Part shown: piece by piece, positions 1 through 8,500 of the stretch
Layout: every line of letters starts with the position of its first letter
Numbering within the stretch: the stretch's first letter is position 1
DNA from: Acidimicrobiia bacterium
GTDB taxonomy: Bacteria; Actinomycetota; Acidimicrobiia; Acidimicrobiales; Acidimicrobilacustridaceae
Reading direction: 5' to 3'
Assembly (NCBI GenBank): GCA_016462055.1
Contig: JAEMTX010000001.1
Span: forward strand, 6,612 to 48,563
Length of the DNA: 41,952 nucleotides
The notes under the pieces: generated by a model
Databases searched by the model: none
Told to the model about the DNA's origin: nothing
Seen by the model: only the letters and a program-made list of their open reading frames with translations
Made by a program: the position numbers and the translations under genes

Positions 1-30
1 TACGAGTTCTCGATGTACTACGACATCTGA
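1..30 (+). CDS. glnA: Glutamine synthetase, C-terminal end (partial)
   Basis: The first 30 bases read in frame 1 as YEFSMYYDI followed by TGA. Type I glutamine synthetases of Actinobacteria end in a very similar peptide (PYEFxLYYDV/I). The call is supported by glnE, the adenylyltransferase that modifies glutamine synthetase, about 3 kb downstream. Only nine codons are visible, so it rests on the C-terminal signature and context. The enzyme condenses glutamate and ammonia using ATP in the cytoplasm. Confidence 0.65.
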   Translation, partial: YEFSMYYDI

Positions 31-55
31 GCCGACTGGCTACGACATCTGAGCC
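18..55 (+). repeat. 16-bp direct repeat spanning the glnA stop codon
   Basis: CTACGACATCTGAGCC occurs at 18-33 and again, exactly, at 40-55, a period of 22 bases. The first copy includes the final Tyr-Asp-Ile codons and stop of the glutamine synthetase. The second is in another frame and lies in the 3' untranslated region. It looks like a small tandem duplication of the gene end. Confidence 0.8.
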
Positions 56-134
56 CGACCATTTAAAGTTTCATTGCATGAATCGATCGAGGACCGGTCC
101 ACTGGGCCGGTTCTCTTCGCGTGTCATCAGTCGG

Positions 135-140
135 TACGGT
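135..140 (+). promoter_or_regulatory. -10 box, TACGGT, leaderless type
   Basis: TACGGT ends eight bases before the ATG at 149 (five before an in-frame GTG at 146). It fits the TANNNT box at a fixed short distance from start codons seen repeatedly in this window. No clear -35 is visible. Confidence 0.4.
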
Positions 141-148
141 GGTGGGTG

Positions 149-1165
149 ATGTCCACACGTTCCGATCGGCGGATCGGCCCTTTCCTCTGTGTTTGTCTCG
201 TTGCTCTGGTTGTTTTTGTCGCGGGCTGCGAGAAGTCATCGACTACTTCTAAATCGCGTTCGGGAAGCCCTGTGGCCTCAGGCCAGAGTTCCGATACGAC
301 AGGTTCAAGCACAACAACCGCGGTGGTCCCAGCGGTGGTTCCTGTTGTCCCGACAACCGCAGCACCCAGTTCTCAGTCCACGCGTGATCGGCTGTCGGTT
401 CTTGCGGTCGATGATCGGCAAAGCCCGCAAGGCACCTATCACCGCGAAGAGTGGCCGCATTGGGCAGACGTCGATAGCAACGGATGCGACGCGCGACAAG
501 ACGCGCTTGCGGTTTGGTCAGTAGTTGCCGCAACTGTGAATCGATCAGGTACCTGCAAGGTTGTTGTTGGATCGTGGGTGTCGCCCTACGACGGAGTGGC
601 ATCGAACAATCCGAGTGACTTCGACGTTGACCACCTCGTTCCGCTTGAGAACGCATTCCGTTCTGGTGGTTGGGCATGGAGCACCGAACGTCGGCGCGCT
701 TTTGCGAACAACCCCGCCGAACTTGTTGTCGCCTCTGCGTCATCGAATCGTTCGAAGGGCTCTGATCCACCCGATCAATGGCGCCCGGCGAATCGCGACT
801 CTTGGTGTGCATATGCCGATGGTTGGGTAAAGGTGAAAAGCATGTGGGAGCTGACCGTCACTACCGCAGAACGCGATGCTCTTGGTCAGATGCTTGACAC
901 CTGTGGAATCGCTGGTCCGGTCTGGCCGTTAGGTAGCACGGCATTCACATCCCCGACAGGAGCAGCTCCTTCAGGGTCTGCCTCTGGGGGAGCGTCGGGC
1001 ACGCCGGCAGTTCCTCCTTCCCCAAGTGCACCGGCCACGGGAGCAGACGTGTACTACGCGAATTGCACGGCGGCGCGCGCTGCCGGTGCAGCACCCATAC
1101 GTGTCGGCCAGCCTGGCTATCGAACTGCTCTAGACGGAGATAAAGACGGCGTCGCGTGTGAATGA
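149..1165 (+). CDS. Secreted HNH nuclease lipoprotein with Excalibur domain
   Basis: This 338-residue protein has an N-terminal signal sequence ending in a lipobox (VFVAGC), so it is probably exported and lipid-anchored. A Ser/Thr/Pro-rich linker follows to about residue 90. The central domain matches the DUF1524/GmrSD-C type HNH nuclease: DVDHLVPL carries the catalytic His, followed by ANNP and an N-x3-KG-x-DPP-x-QW segment. The last 37 residues form an Excalibur calcium-binding motif ending DGDKDGVACE, common in extracellular actinobacterial nucleases. An ATG at 74 would put 25 residues before the signal peptide, so 149 (or GTG 146) is preferred. The likely role is extracellular DNA degradation or nutrient scavenging. 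Substrate is inferred from family. Confidence 0.8.
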   Translation: MSTRSDRRIGPFLCVCLVALVVFVAGCEKSSTTSKSRSGSPVASGQSSDTTGSSTTTAVVPAVVPVVPTTAAPSSQSTRDRLSVLAVDDRQSPQGTYHREEWPHWADVDSNGCDARQDALAVWSVVAATVNRSGTCKVVVGSWVSPYDGVASNNPSDFDVDHLVPLENAFRSGGWAWSTERRRAFANNPAELVVASASSNRSKGSDPPDQWRPANRDSWCAYADGWVKVKSMWELTVTTAERDALGQMLDTCGIAGPVWPLGSTAFTSPTGAAPSGSASGGASGTPAVPPSPSAPATGADVYYANCTAARAAGAAPIRVGQPGYRTALDGDKDGVACE

Positions 1166-1196
1166 AGTTCGACGCACGCGCGACGACCATCGTTAC

Positions 1197-1202
1197 TAGG
1201 GT
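1197..1202 (+). promoter_or_regulatory. -10 box, TAGGGT, leaderless type
   Basis: TAGGGT ends six bases before the ATG at 1209, which has no Shine-Dalgarno. Transcription would start at or beside the start codon. Confidence 0.45.
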
Positions 1203-1208
1203 GCGCGC

Positions 1209-1853
1209 ATGGAGCAACTTGATCTGAACGCCGATGAACTGCTCACCACAACTCGAGCGGTGCGTAAACGGCTTGACCTTGAACGACCTATCGATCGAAC
1301 TGTTGTCGAAGAATGTCTGCGTGTTGCGTTGCAGGCGCCCAATGGATCGAATCGACAAACTTGGAACTGGGTTGTTGTTGATGATGCATCAACACGTGCA
1401 GCAATGGCTGATATCTGGCGAGGTGGGGCCGCCGATCTCGGCGCTGCAGCAGCGAATGCCGCAACACCCCCTCGGCCGCCGGGAGAACGCCAACCCGAGA
1501 TAATGGAGTCAGTTTCGTGGCTGAATCAGCACCTCCACGAAGTGCCTGTGCTCGTTGTCGCCACGGTCGATGGTCGTCCTGAAGGAGCGTCGATGTTCAC
1601 TCAAGCGACGATGTGGGGGTCGGTACTTCCTGCAGTGTGGAGTTTCATGCTGGCGTTACGCAGCCGCGCGTTGGGGAGTTGTTGGACAACCGTGCACCTT
1701 GAACGCGAACGCGAGATGGCGGAGTTGTTGGGGATTCCATTTGCTGATGTCACGCAAGCCGGGATGTTCCCGGTTGCCTACACCGTTGGCACGGAGTTCA
1801 AACCAGGGGCCCGCGAAGCTTCGGCTGACACGATTCGTTGGAATCGCTGGTAG
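1209..1853 (+). CDS. Nitroreductase family protein
   Basis: This 214-residue protein begins with the FMN-binding signature of the nitroreductase fold (TTRAVRKRLDLERPI, then ALQAPNGSNRQTW). It later has the dimer-interface stretch ATMWGSVLPAVWSFMLALRS and a C-terminal GMFPVAYTVG strand. Length is normal for the family, which are flavin-dependent, NAD(P)H-using reductases of nitro, quinone or enone compounds in the cytoplasm. The substrate cannot be read from sequence. Its stop codon directly abuts the stop codon of the convergent amidohydrolase, leaving no room for a terminator. Confidence 0.8.
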   Translation: MEQLDLNADELLTTTRAVRKRLDLERPIDRTVVEECLRVALQAPNGSNRQTWNWVVVDDASTRAAMADIWRGGAADLGAAAANAATPPRPPGERQPEIMESVSWLNQHLHEVPVLVVATVDGRPEGASMFTQATMWGSVLPAVWSFMLALRSRALGSCWTTVHLEREREMAELLGIPFADVTQAGMFPVAYTVGTEFKPGAREASADTIRWNRW

Positions 1854-3278
1854 TTAGGCCTCGTTGGCGAGCAGTTGACGAACCTGCGATTCCACTGCAG
1901 TTCCGTCGAAGAACTGCGGGTTCGTTCCGGTGAAAAGACGGGCAACATTGCCGAACATGAAATCGCTGAACTGATCGCGGGTGACGAGATCGTCTTCGAT
2001 CAACTCCCACGCTTCCGGAAGAACGCCGGTGAAGTCCGGGACATCCCAGTGGCCGATGTCGGATGCGAACATTGCGCGAAGTCGCGAACCATCGGGATTG
2101 ATGGCGTCATTGAAGGCGAGAGCGTTCATGGGGTCGTCGGCTTCGCAGCCAAAGAAACACTGATCGGTGAAGATTTTAATGATGTCGGCCTTCGACGTGA
2201 TGCCGCTCTTTTCCCACTCGTCGATGGTGTTGGGCTCTTCATTGAGGTCAGAAAGAAACGACAGCGTTTCATCAAGTCGATCGGCACGATCGGTGAAGAG
2301 CGCATCGCCGTGTTCGGCGATGAGGGACTCAAGCAGCGCCCGATCGAGATGGGCGGGGTTGTAGTGCTCGATGTCCTCGCTATTGCGTTTTTCGAAGTGA
2401 CCGCAAATATCGGAAAGAAGGTTGCAACCCCACGCAACGCCGCCTTCGAGAAACGCAAAGCGCAGTTCAGGGAACCGTGACATGACGCCACCGAAGAAAA
2501 GCGAGCGAAGGACGGCCTCGGTACCCGCAGCGAAGTTGCCAATGTGATTCGCCACGTAGTTGGTGGGAGAGACGCGACTTCCGAATCCGATACCGGTTGA
2601 GTGGAATGTGGGCGAAACATTGAGTTCGGCACACCTCTTCCATAACGGGTCGTAGTCGTACATGCTGTCGAGCCCCAGACCATCAACCCAACGAGCCGCG
2701 CGGTCGCCCTCATGCCCCGGGGCATTACGAAGAACCAGTCCGCCAAAGAGAAATCCTCGAAGGCCGAGTTCTTTGGTTGCGTACTCGAGTTCGGCAATCG
2801 CTTCGTCGGGATCGTAGGTGGGGATCACGCCAACGGGAAGAAGTCGGTCGGAGTACTTGTCGTAGGCCTCGGCGTAATAGCGGTTGCACGCGCGTGCGAG
2901 CGCACGACGCAGTTCTGGGTTGTCAGTAGCCATCACCGTAAGGCCAACGGTTGGGTAGAGCACAGCGACATCGATACCGATTTCATCGAGCCGGTTGTAC
3001 AGAAGGCGTGGAAGCATTGCGGTTGCGCGGTCGAGGGTGTTGCGTGTTGGCACGGCCCACCAACCTGTTCGGCTCATGCCGTTTAATCGACGCTGATCAT
3101 CGGTGAGTCCACGTCGGGCGGTCGCACCGGCGGTGCTCATCGCTTGAAACGTGTCAGCGAGCGCCGTTCCGGCGTCGGCGGCGATTAGGTCGCGAATGGC
3201 AGGAATAAATTCGATGATGTGTCCGTCGGCGTCAATGACGGGATGATCGAGTTCGGCACGAATTGCAGCTGCGTCCAT
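1854..3278 (-). CDS. Amidohydrolase 2 family metal-dependent hydrolase
   Basis: This 474-residue protein belongs to the amidohydrolase-2 (TIM-barrel, ACMSD-like) family. It starts with VIDADGHIIEF, the D-x-D-x-H metal motif. FHSTGIGFGS provides a mid-barrel His, FLEGGVAWGCNLLSD follows, and a late FASDIGHWDVPDF supplies the conserved Asp. Such enzymes hydrolyse or decarboxylate cyclic and aromatic compounds with a divalent metal. The substrate is unknown. The ATG at 3278 is preferred over 3314 because CAGGGGG lies seven bases upstream. It follows glnE on the same strand by 47 bases and may be co-transcribed with it. Confidence 0.78.
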   Translation of the reverse strand: MDAAAIRAELDHPVIDADGHIIEFIPAIRDLIAADAGTALADTFQAMSTAGATARRGLTDDQRRLNGMSRTGWWAVPTRNTLDRATAMLPRLLYNRLDEIGIDVAVLYPTVGLTVMATDNPELRRALARACNRYYAEAYDKYSDRLLPVGVIPTYDPDEAIAELEYATKELGLRGFLFGGLVLRNAPGHEGDRAARWVDGLGLDSMYDYDPLWKRCAELNVSPTFHSTGIGFGSRVSPTNYVANHIGNFAAGTEAVLRSLFFGGVMSRFPELRFAFLEGGVAWGCNLLSDICGHFEKRNSEDIEHYNPAHLDRALLESLIAEHGDALFTDRADRLDETLSFLSDLNEEPNTIDEWEKSGITSKADIIKIFTDQCFFGCEADDPMNALAFNDAINPDGSRLRAMFASDIGHWDVPDFTGVLPEAWELIEDDLVTRDQFSDFMFGNVARLFTGTNPQFFDGTAVESQVRQLLANEA

Positions 3279-3325
3279 AGTTGCCCCCTGAATTGTCAGG
3301 ACATCATGCCTCAAACTGGTCTGGG

Positions 3326-6052
3326 TCAGCTCTTTGAAGGCAGCCCATAGAAAAGTCTCTCGACGACCGTTCGGGATCGACGGGTGACTCGGCGATAGTG
3401 CTCGCGGAGCGCACCTGGTTCAGTGTTGAGCGAGCGAGCCAACCACAGCGCGGATTCAGGTTGGATGGGCATGGAATCACTTGGTGCGCTGTTCACCAAG
3501 AACCATCTATTGCGCACCTGTTCACAGAACTCGTAGGCCTCGTTGAGAATCTCGGCGTCATCTGGATCGAGCACATCGCCTTCGGCCAAGGCCCGGAGCC
3601 CATCGATTGTGCCGGTGGCTTTTACGCCGTATTGCAGTTGCAACATTTGAACGGTGAATTCAATATCGGACAGAGAACCCCGACCGAGTTTCAAATGAAA
3701 GTCGGGATCTTCACCCATAGGGATGCGCTCGGCTTCAATGCGAGCCTTCATCTGGCGTATCTCTCGGATGCCTTCCGCCGAGAGACCGCCGCCCCACACC
3801 CACGGCTCGATTTCATCGAGGAGCTCGTCGCCGAGTGATTGGTCACCTGCGACAACCCGTGCGCGGGTCATTGCCTGACGTTCCCATGTGAGCGCGTGTT
3901 CCCGCCAATAGATGGCGTAGGAGTCGATACCCCGAGTGAGCGGGCCGTTCTTACCTTCAGGTCGGAGGTCGCAATCAATTTCGTAGAGGCGTGTCGCTGG
4001 CGTTGAACCGGCGACCATACGCATTAATGCTTTCGCAATTTTTCGGGCTTCGTCGGTGTCGCTCGCGCTGGAACCGCGATGCACGAACATCACATCAAGG
4101 TCGCTTGTATAGGCGAGTTCAGCACCACCAAATCTTCCGACACCCAGAACAGCGAATGGAATTTGCGGATCAAGACTTTGCAGTGCAGATTCGAGAGTCG
4201 CTTCAGCAAGGGTGGTGAGGTCGTGACCGACTCGTTCAACATTGTCGTGAGCAAAGACATCACGAGCCGCGATTCCCAAGAGGTTTCGCTGTTGCCATCT
4301 TCGGAGCGATGCTTGTTGATCGGTACTTCCTTCGCGAAGTTCAACGGATGAAGTGGCGGTTGCGATGAGCCCTGCACGATCTTTCGTGACAAGTTCTTCT
4401 GGAAGTGGCAGTCGGGCGACGAGATCGGGATTCGCAGCGATGATGTCGCCCAGCAATCGACTGGTGCCAGCAATTATGCAAAGGGATTGAGCGGCAGCAG
4501 GCGATTCCCGGAACGTCTCAGCAACCTGTCGCGATTGGCGCGGTCCGGTGAGCAAATTCCGAAGAAGTAGGAGCCCAAGATCGGGGTCAGGGGACAACGA
4601 CAGCCAATCAAGAAGCAACGGCAGCATTTGCTGCATTAATCGACTTGAGCGGCGCAGCCCCCTCGTAAGTTCACCAAGGGCGGCGGCTGTGCGTCGGGCA
4701 TCGACGAAGCCGAACGCAGCGAGACGAACCTCAGTCGCTTCTGCGCTAATGGAAGTCTCATCGGTTCTTGTTGTTGCAAATGCTTCAAGTAGTGGACGGA
4801 AATACACCCGTTCATGAATACCGCGAACTGTTGTTTGAACGTGATGGAGTTCGCGTTCGAGTTGTTCGGCGGCAGTTCCTCCGGGTTCATCGTGACGACC
4901 CATGACACGCGCAAGGTGGTCAAGTGAAATCGGATCATTCGGGATGGTGTGAACTTGTTGTTCGTCAACGAGTTGAAGACGATGTTCGACAGTTCGAAGT
5001 TCTCGGTAGGCAGCAGCCATCCGCATAGCGTCGTTGTCGTCGATGTATCCGGCGTTGGCTAATTCCTCGAGCATTGTGAGCGTTGTCGGGCTGCGAAGGC
5101 CGGGGTCTTGGTGACCATGAACGAGTTGAAGAAGTTGCACGGTGAATTCGATGTCGCGGATACCACCAGGCGAGCGCTTGAGTTCGCGGTTTCCCGCTCC
5201 CGTTTTCGCTGCTTCTTCCTCGGTCCGAGCTTTCATTGCCCGCAATGACCGGAGAGCCTCGGCATCAAATGGCCGGTCCCATAGAGAACGTTGTGCAGCA
5301 TCGAGCCATCGCTCGCCAATGGCAACGTCTCCGGCCACAGGGCGTGCTTTGAGAAGCGCTTGGAACTCCCACGGTTCCGCCCAACGATTCCAGTACGAAA
5401 CGTAGGACTCAACAGAACGAACAAGCGGACCGTCGCGACCCTCGGGGCGAAGATTGGCATCGACGCGAAAACATCGGCGGGCGATGTCCATGATCGCCCG
5501 AGCTCGGTAGTCAAGAGTTTTCCGTTCACCTTCTCCGACAAACAAGATGTCGATATCACTCGAGTAGTTGAGTTCGTTTCCTCCGAGCTTCCCCATTCCG
5601 ACTACTGCGATCGAACACTGGCCGTCCTCGGTAAGTCTCCACGCTTCGTTAAGAACATCTCGGCCGAGCGCGGCGAGTGCGGCGCCGACGTCGTCGAGTG
5701 CGTCAAGACCGATTAGGTCGCGGGCCGCGATGCGAAGGAACTCAAGATTGCGCCAAGCGAGGAGATCGTCGGCCGAGGCGATGGTGGCGATCGGCCGGTG
5801 GTCAAGATTGCCGAGGACGTCAATGGCATCGCTGGGCCGGGCATCGATGAGTCGCGTCAACGAGCGGCTTGCTGCGAGAACGGCGACCAGAGCCTCGGTA
5901 AGTTTGGGAGCGCTACGAACGCGCTCAGCGAGCGGGGCAGAACGCTCAATGAGATGTGTGAGCGCCGTGCGGACCGCGGCAGGGGAAGCGCTTCGATCGG
6001 CACGATCAGCGAGTTGGCTTGGGATTGGGGACGCACCTGAGGGTGTTGCCAC
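3326..6052 (-). CDS. glnE: Glutamine synthetase adenylyltransferase / deadenylase
   Basis: This roughly 908-residue GlnE has two tandem nucleotidyltransferase domains. The N-terminal one carries KLGGNELNYSSDIDILFVGEG near residues 155-175, and the C-terminal one RFGGAELAYTSDLDVMFVHRG near 650. Each is followed by a helical GlnE-type domain (ELKRSPGGIRDIEFTVQLLQL and RGSLSDIEFTVQMLQLQYG). It adds AMP to glutamine synthetase and removes it again in response to nitrogen status. The open frame extends to a TTG at 6127 inside nadE. I choose the GTG at 6052 because TAGCCT lies seven bases upstream on the minus strand, like other leaderless genes here, and this removes the overlap. The glnA end upstream in the window supports the role. 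Confidence 0.93.
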   Translation of the reverse strand: MATPSGASPIPSQLADRADRSASPAAVRTALTHLIERSAPLAERVRSAPKLTEALVAVLAASRSLTRLIDARPSDAIDVLGNLDHRPIATIASADDLLAWRNLEFLRIAARDLIGLDALDDVGAALAALGRDVLNEAWRLTEDGQCSIAVVGMGKLGGNELNYSSDIDILFVGEGERKTLDYRARAIMDIARRCFRVDANLRPEGRDGPLVRSVESYVSYWNRWAEPWEFQALLKARPVAGDVAIGERWLDAAQRSLWDRPFDAEALRSLRAMKARTEEEAAKTGAGNRELKRSPGGIRDIEFTVQLLQLVHGHQDPGLRSPTTLTMLEELANAGYIDDNDAMRMAAAYRELRTVEHRLQLVDEQQVHTIPNDPISLDHLARVMGRHDEPGGTAAEQLERELHHVQTTVRGIHERVYFRPLLEAFATTRTDETSISAEATEVRLAAFGFVDARRTAAALGELTRGLRRSSRLMQQMLPLLLDWLSLSPDPDLGLLLLRNLLTGPRQSRQVAETFRESPAAAQSLCIIAGTSRLLGDIIAANPDLVARLPLPEELVTKDRAGLIATATSSVELREGSTDQQASLRRWQQRNLLGIAARDVFAHDNVERVGHDLTTLAEATLESALQSLDPQIPFAVLGVGRFGGAELAYTSDLDVMFVHRGSSASDTDEARKIAKALMRMVAGSTPATRLYEIDCDLRPEGKNGPLTRGIDSYAIYWREHALTWERQAMTRARVVAGDQSLGDELLDEIEPWVWGGGLSAEGIREIRQMKARIEAERIPMGEDPDFHLKLGRGSLSDIEFTVQMLQLQYGVKATGTIDGLRALAEGDVLDPDDAEILNEAYEFCEQVRNRWFLVNSAPSDSMPIQPESALWLARSLNTEPGALREHYRRVTRRSRTVVERLFYGLPSKS

Positions 6053-6059
6053 AGAACCG

Positions 6060-6065
6060 AGGCTA
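6060..6065 (-). promoter_or_regulatory. -10 box of glnE, TAGCCT, leaderless type
   Basis: On the minus strand TAGCCT ends seven bases before the GTG at 6052. It lies only 20 bases from the oppositely oriented nadE box, so the two polymerases would compete for the same DNA. Confidence 0.4.
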
Positions 6066-6085
6066 GGGCTTGGGGCTGCGGCCCG

Positions 6086-6091
6086 TAGTCT
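6086..6091 (+). promoter_or_regulatory. -10 box of nadE, TAGTCT, leaderless type
   Basis: TAGTCT ends six bases before the nadE GTG at 6098, placing the transcription start on the start codon. Confidence 0.42.
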
Positions 6092-6097
6092 GCGGGG

Positions 6098-7807
6098 GTG
6101 CTCACCCTGCGCGTCGGACTCGCTCAACTCAACACAGTCGTCGGTGATATCGACGGCAACGCGTCGCGAATCATTGAATTGATCGCTGAGGCAAGCGCGT
6201 CAGGGTGTGATGTTGTCGCTTTTCCTGAGTTAGCTATCACCGGGTATCCGCCCGAAGATCTTCTTCTTCGCTCTGGATTCGTTGCCGATGTTGGCCATGC
6301 GCTCGAACGAATCGTTGCATCGACGGGAACTTGTACGGCGATTGTGGGCTACGTCGAGCAAGGATCAGAAACTCGAAGCGGTACTGACGATCACGGCGAA
6401 GAGGCGACAGGAGGCCGGTCCGCAAGTCGACCAGCGTTGTACAACGCAGCCGCAGTGTGTCGAGACGGAAGTCTGATCGGTAGCTATCGAAAGCGGGAAC
6501 TTCCGAACTATTCAGTGTTCGACGAAGCGCGCTACTTCGTTCCTGGTGAAGGTCCGATCGAAGTCTTTGACGTCAACGGTGTGAAGTTTGGTGTGTCTAT
6601 TTGTGAGGACGCGTGGACTGCCGGTGGCCCCGTTGCGGAACTCGGGCGCCAAAACGCCCAGCTCATAGTCAATATCAACGCGTCGCCGTTTAACGTCGGT
6701 AAGTCACAGGAGCGAGCCGCCGTTATCGCCGAACGAGCGAAAGAAGCGTCGGCGACCATCGTCTACGTGAATCAAGTTGGCGGTCAGGACGAACTGGTTT
6801 TTGACGGCGATTCATTGGTGATGTCGCCAGTTGGTTCGCTGCTCGCTCGTGCGCCACGGTTTGTTGAAGATCTTTATTTCGTTGATCTTGAGTTTCCTGA
6901 AGTTCGGTTAGCGACCGATCGGTTACCGCTTGCGCCGTTGGGGGTAGCGGAACTGCTGAGCGAGGAAGCCGAAGTTTGGGAAGCGCTTGTTCTAGCGACC
7001 CGAGATTTTGTGGCCAAGAATCGTTTTTCCGATGTCGTGATTGGATTATCGGGTGGCGTTGACTCAGCGCTCGTCGCCGCGATCGCCGTTGATGCGGTTG
7101 GAGCCGATCATGTCCATGGTGTGCTCATGCCGTCGCGTTATTCAAGCGACCACTCCATTTCTGATGCGGTAGCACTCGCTGAAAACTTGGATCTGGAATA
7201 CCGCACAATCGCGATCGAACCCGGGCATACCGCACTGATGGAAATGCTCTCGTCGTCCTACGACGGCAAGGCGATTGGTCTGGCCGAGGAGAATCTGCAG
7301 AGTCGACTCCGCGCCGTCACCTTGATGGGACTATCGAACGCCTTTGGTTGGCTGTTACTCAATACGGGCAACAAGAGTGAATCGTCAGTTGGTTACTCAA
7401 CGTTGTACGGAGATTCTGCGGGTGGCTACGCGGTCATTAAAGATGTTTCAAAACTTTTGGTCTATCGGCTTTGTCGGTATCGCAATGAACGCGCGGGCCG
7501 CGATCTCATTCCCCAAAACGTTTTAGTTAAGCCACCTTCGGCGGAGCTTCGTCCCGATCAGCGTGACGATCAAAGCCTTCCTTCCTACGAGGAACTTGAT
7601 CCCATTCTCGCGATGTACGTCGAAGGCGATCACTCGATTGAAGAGATCATCGCCGCTGGCCACAACCCAACTGTGGTTGAGCGCATCGTGGGACTTGTCG
7701 ACTTGGCGGAATACAAGCGCCGCCAGTCGCCTCCAGGTCCACGTGTGACTTCGAAGGCGTTCGGTAAAGACCGTCGTCTGCCCATCGTGAACCGATATCG
7801 CCGGTAG
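6098..7807 (+). CDS. nadE: Glutamine-dependent NAD(+) synthetase
   Basis: This 569-residue two-domain enzyme makes NAD from nicotinate adenine dinucleotide, ATP and glutamine. The N-terminal nitrilase-like glutaminase shows the catalytic triad as Glu44 (AFPELAITGYPPEDLL), Lys132 (YRKRELPNYSVFDE) and Cys169 (GVSICEDAW). The C-terminal synthetase has the PP-loop SGGVDS at 318-323 and LNTGNKSESSVGYSTLYGD. Residues about 86-112 are a hydrophilic Gly/Asp/Glu-rich insertion in the glutaminase domain, probably a surface loop. The GTG start follows a TANNNT box with no Shine-Dalgarno. It completes the NAD pathway whose first steps, nadB and nadC, lie 30 kb downstream. Confidence 0.95.
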   Translation: MLTLRVGLAQLNTVVGDIDGNASRIIELIAEASASGCDVVAFPELAITGYPPEDLLLRSGFVADVGHALERIVASTGTCTAIVGYVEQGSETRSGTDDHGEEATGGRSASRPALYNAAAVCRDGSLIGSYRKRELPNYSVFDEARYFVPGEGPIEVFDVNGVKFGVSICEDAWTAGGPVAELGRQNAQLIVNINASPFNVGKSQERAAVIAERAKEASATIVYVNQVGGQDELVFDGDSLVMSPVGSLLARAPRFVEDLYFVDLEFPEVRLATDRLPLAPLGVAELLSEEAEVWEALVLATRDFVAKNRFSDVVIGLSGGVDSALVAAIAVDAVGADHVHGVLMPSRYSSDHSISDAVALAENLDLEYRTIAIEPGHTALMEMLSSSYDGKAIGLAEENLQSRLRAVTLMGLSNAFGWLLLNTGNKSESSVGYSTLYGDSAGGYAVIKDVSKLLVYRLCRYRNERAGRDLIPQNVLVKPPSAELRPDQRDDQSLPSYEELDPILAMYVEGDHSIEEIIAAGHNPTVVERIVGLVDLAEYKRRQSPPGPRVTSKAFGKDRRLPIVNRYRR

Positions 7808-7825
7808 TCGAGGCGGTGCTTCGCC

Positions 7826-7831
7826 TAACCT
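7826..7831 (+). promoter_or_regulatory. -10 box, TAACCT, leaderless type
   Basis: TAACCT ends seven bases before the ATG at 7839. The same hexamer precedes the tRNA-Thr gene at 27282. Confidence 0.45.
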
Positions 7832-7838
7832 TCAGCAC

Positions 7839-8387
7839 ATGGAGTTCCTTACCGCAGGCGAGTCAGTTGATCGCATGGCGTCGTATTGCCGTGTTGAACA
7901 GTTGCTGTTCGGACTCCTTGGCCGATGGGCGGCCGATGTGAGTGAGCCGATCGCGAAGCTCACACTCGTTGCTACCGCCGATCACTGTGCGTGGCGGTCA
8001 CGGCGCTGGTTTGAAATGTTGCCGACTGCGGCTCCCGGACCCGACGCGTTCCTGGCACTAACTGACATTGAGCATGAGGTGTTCACTCTCGTTGCTGAGC
8101 TCGCCGGATCCTCGCAGGGCGCACAGATGGTTCTGGCGTATGAAGAGCTGCTCCCAGCACTTCGTGGGGCCATGATCGAGCATCTTGAGCGGACCACCGC
8201 CGTCGCCGATGGCCCTATCCGCCGGTTGCTCGGAATTGCCATTACCGATATCTCCAACGATCTTGAGACGAGTATCGGCCCAAGAGAAGTGGTGCTGGCA
8301 CTGGCCGAGGAGCGGGCTTACGCCGAGCAGAGCAAGGCCGGTATTGCCGGAGCAACGAACCAAATCCGCCAGATTTTTGGGGCCTGA
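7839..8387 (+). CDS. Unrecognised helical protein, possibly ferritin-like
   Basis: I do not recognise this 182-residue protein with certainty. It is almost entirely amphipathic helix, with no signal peptide or membrane segment. The first helix reads YCRVEQLLFGLLGRW. The next has ADHCAWRSRRWFEMLP, and a later stretch LTDIEHEVFTLV repeats the acidic/His spacing seen in four-helix ferritin-like folds. That resemblance is weak and metal binding is unproven. It sits alone between nadE and the main-type sigma factor gene with its own leaderless-type promoter. An enzymatic or regulatory role cannot be assigned. Confidence 0.6.
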   Translation: MEFLTAGESVDRMASYCRVEQLLFGLLGRWAADVSEPIAKLTLVATADHCAWRSRRWFEMLPTAAPGPDAFLALTDIEHEVFTLVAELAGSSQGAQMVLAYEELLPALRGAMIEHLERTTAVADGPIRRLLGIAITDISNDLETSIGPREVVLALAEERAYAEQSKAGIAGATNQIRQIFGA

Positions 8388-8500
8388 CGGCTCTTTCCCG
8401 ATCAATTCGGCTTCGCTTGGTTGGGGGGCTTGACCGGACCGGTATCGTTGACAGACCCCGGCGGCTCCCATGGCCGATTCTCCGGGCCCAAGTCTGAGGT

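Noticed and set aside
249..812. A 187-codon minus-strand frame opposite the HNH nuclease
   Set aside because: It lacks motifs, and the plus-strand lipoprotein has clear domains through this stretch.
6053..6127. TTG start for glnE at 6127
   Set aside because: It would overlap nadE, uses a rare start codon and has no ribosome site; GTG 6052 follows a TANNNT box.
8430..8460. TTGACC and TTGACA at 8430 and 8448 as the sigma factor promoter
   Set aside because: No TANNNT box falls 16-19 bases downstream of either; TATCGT at 8443 has no matching -35.
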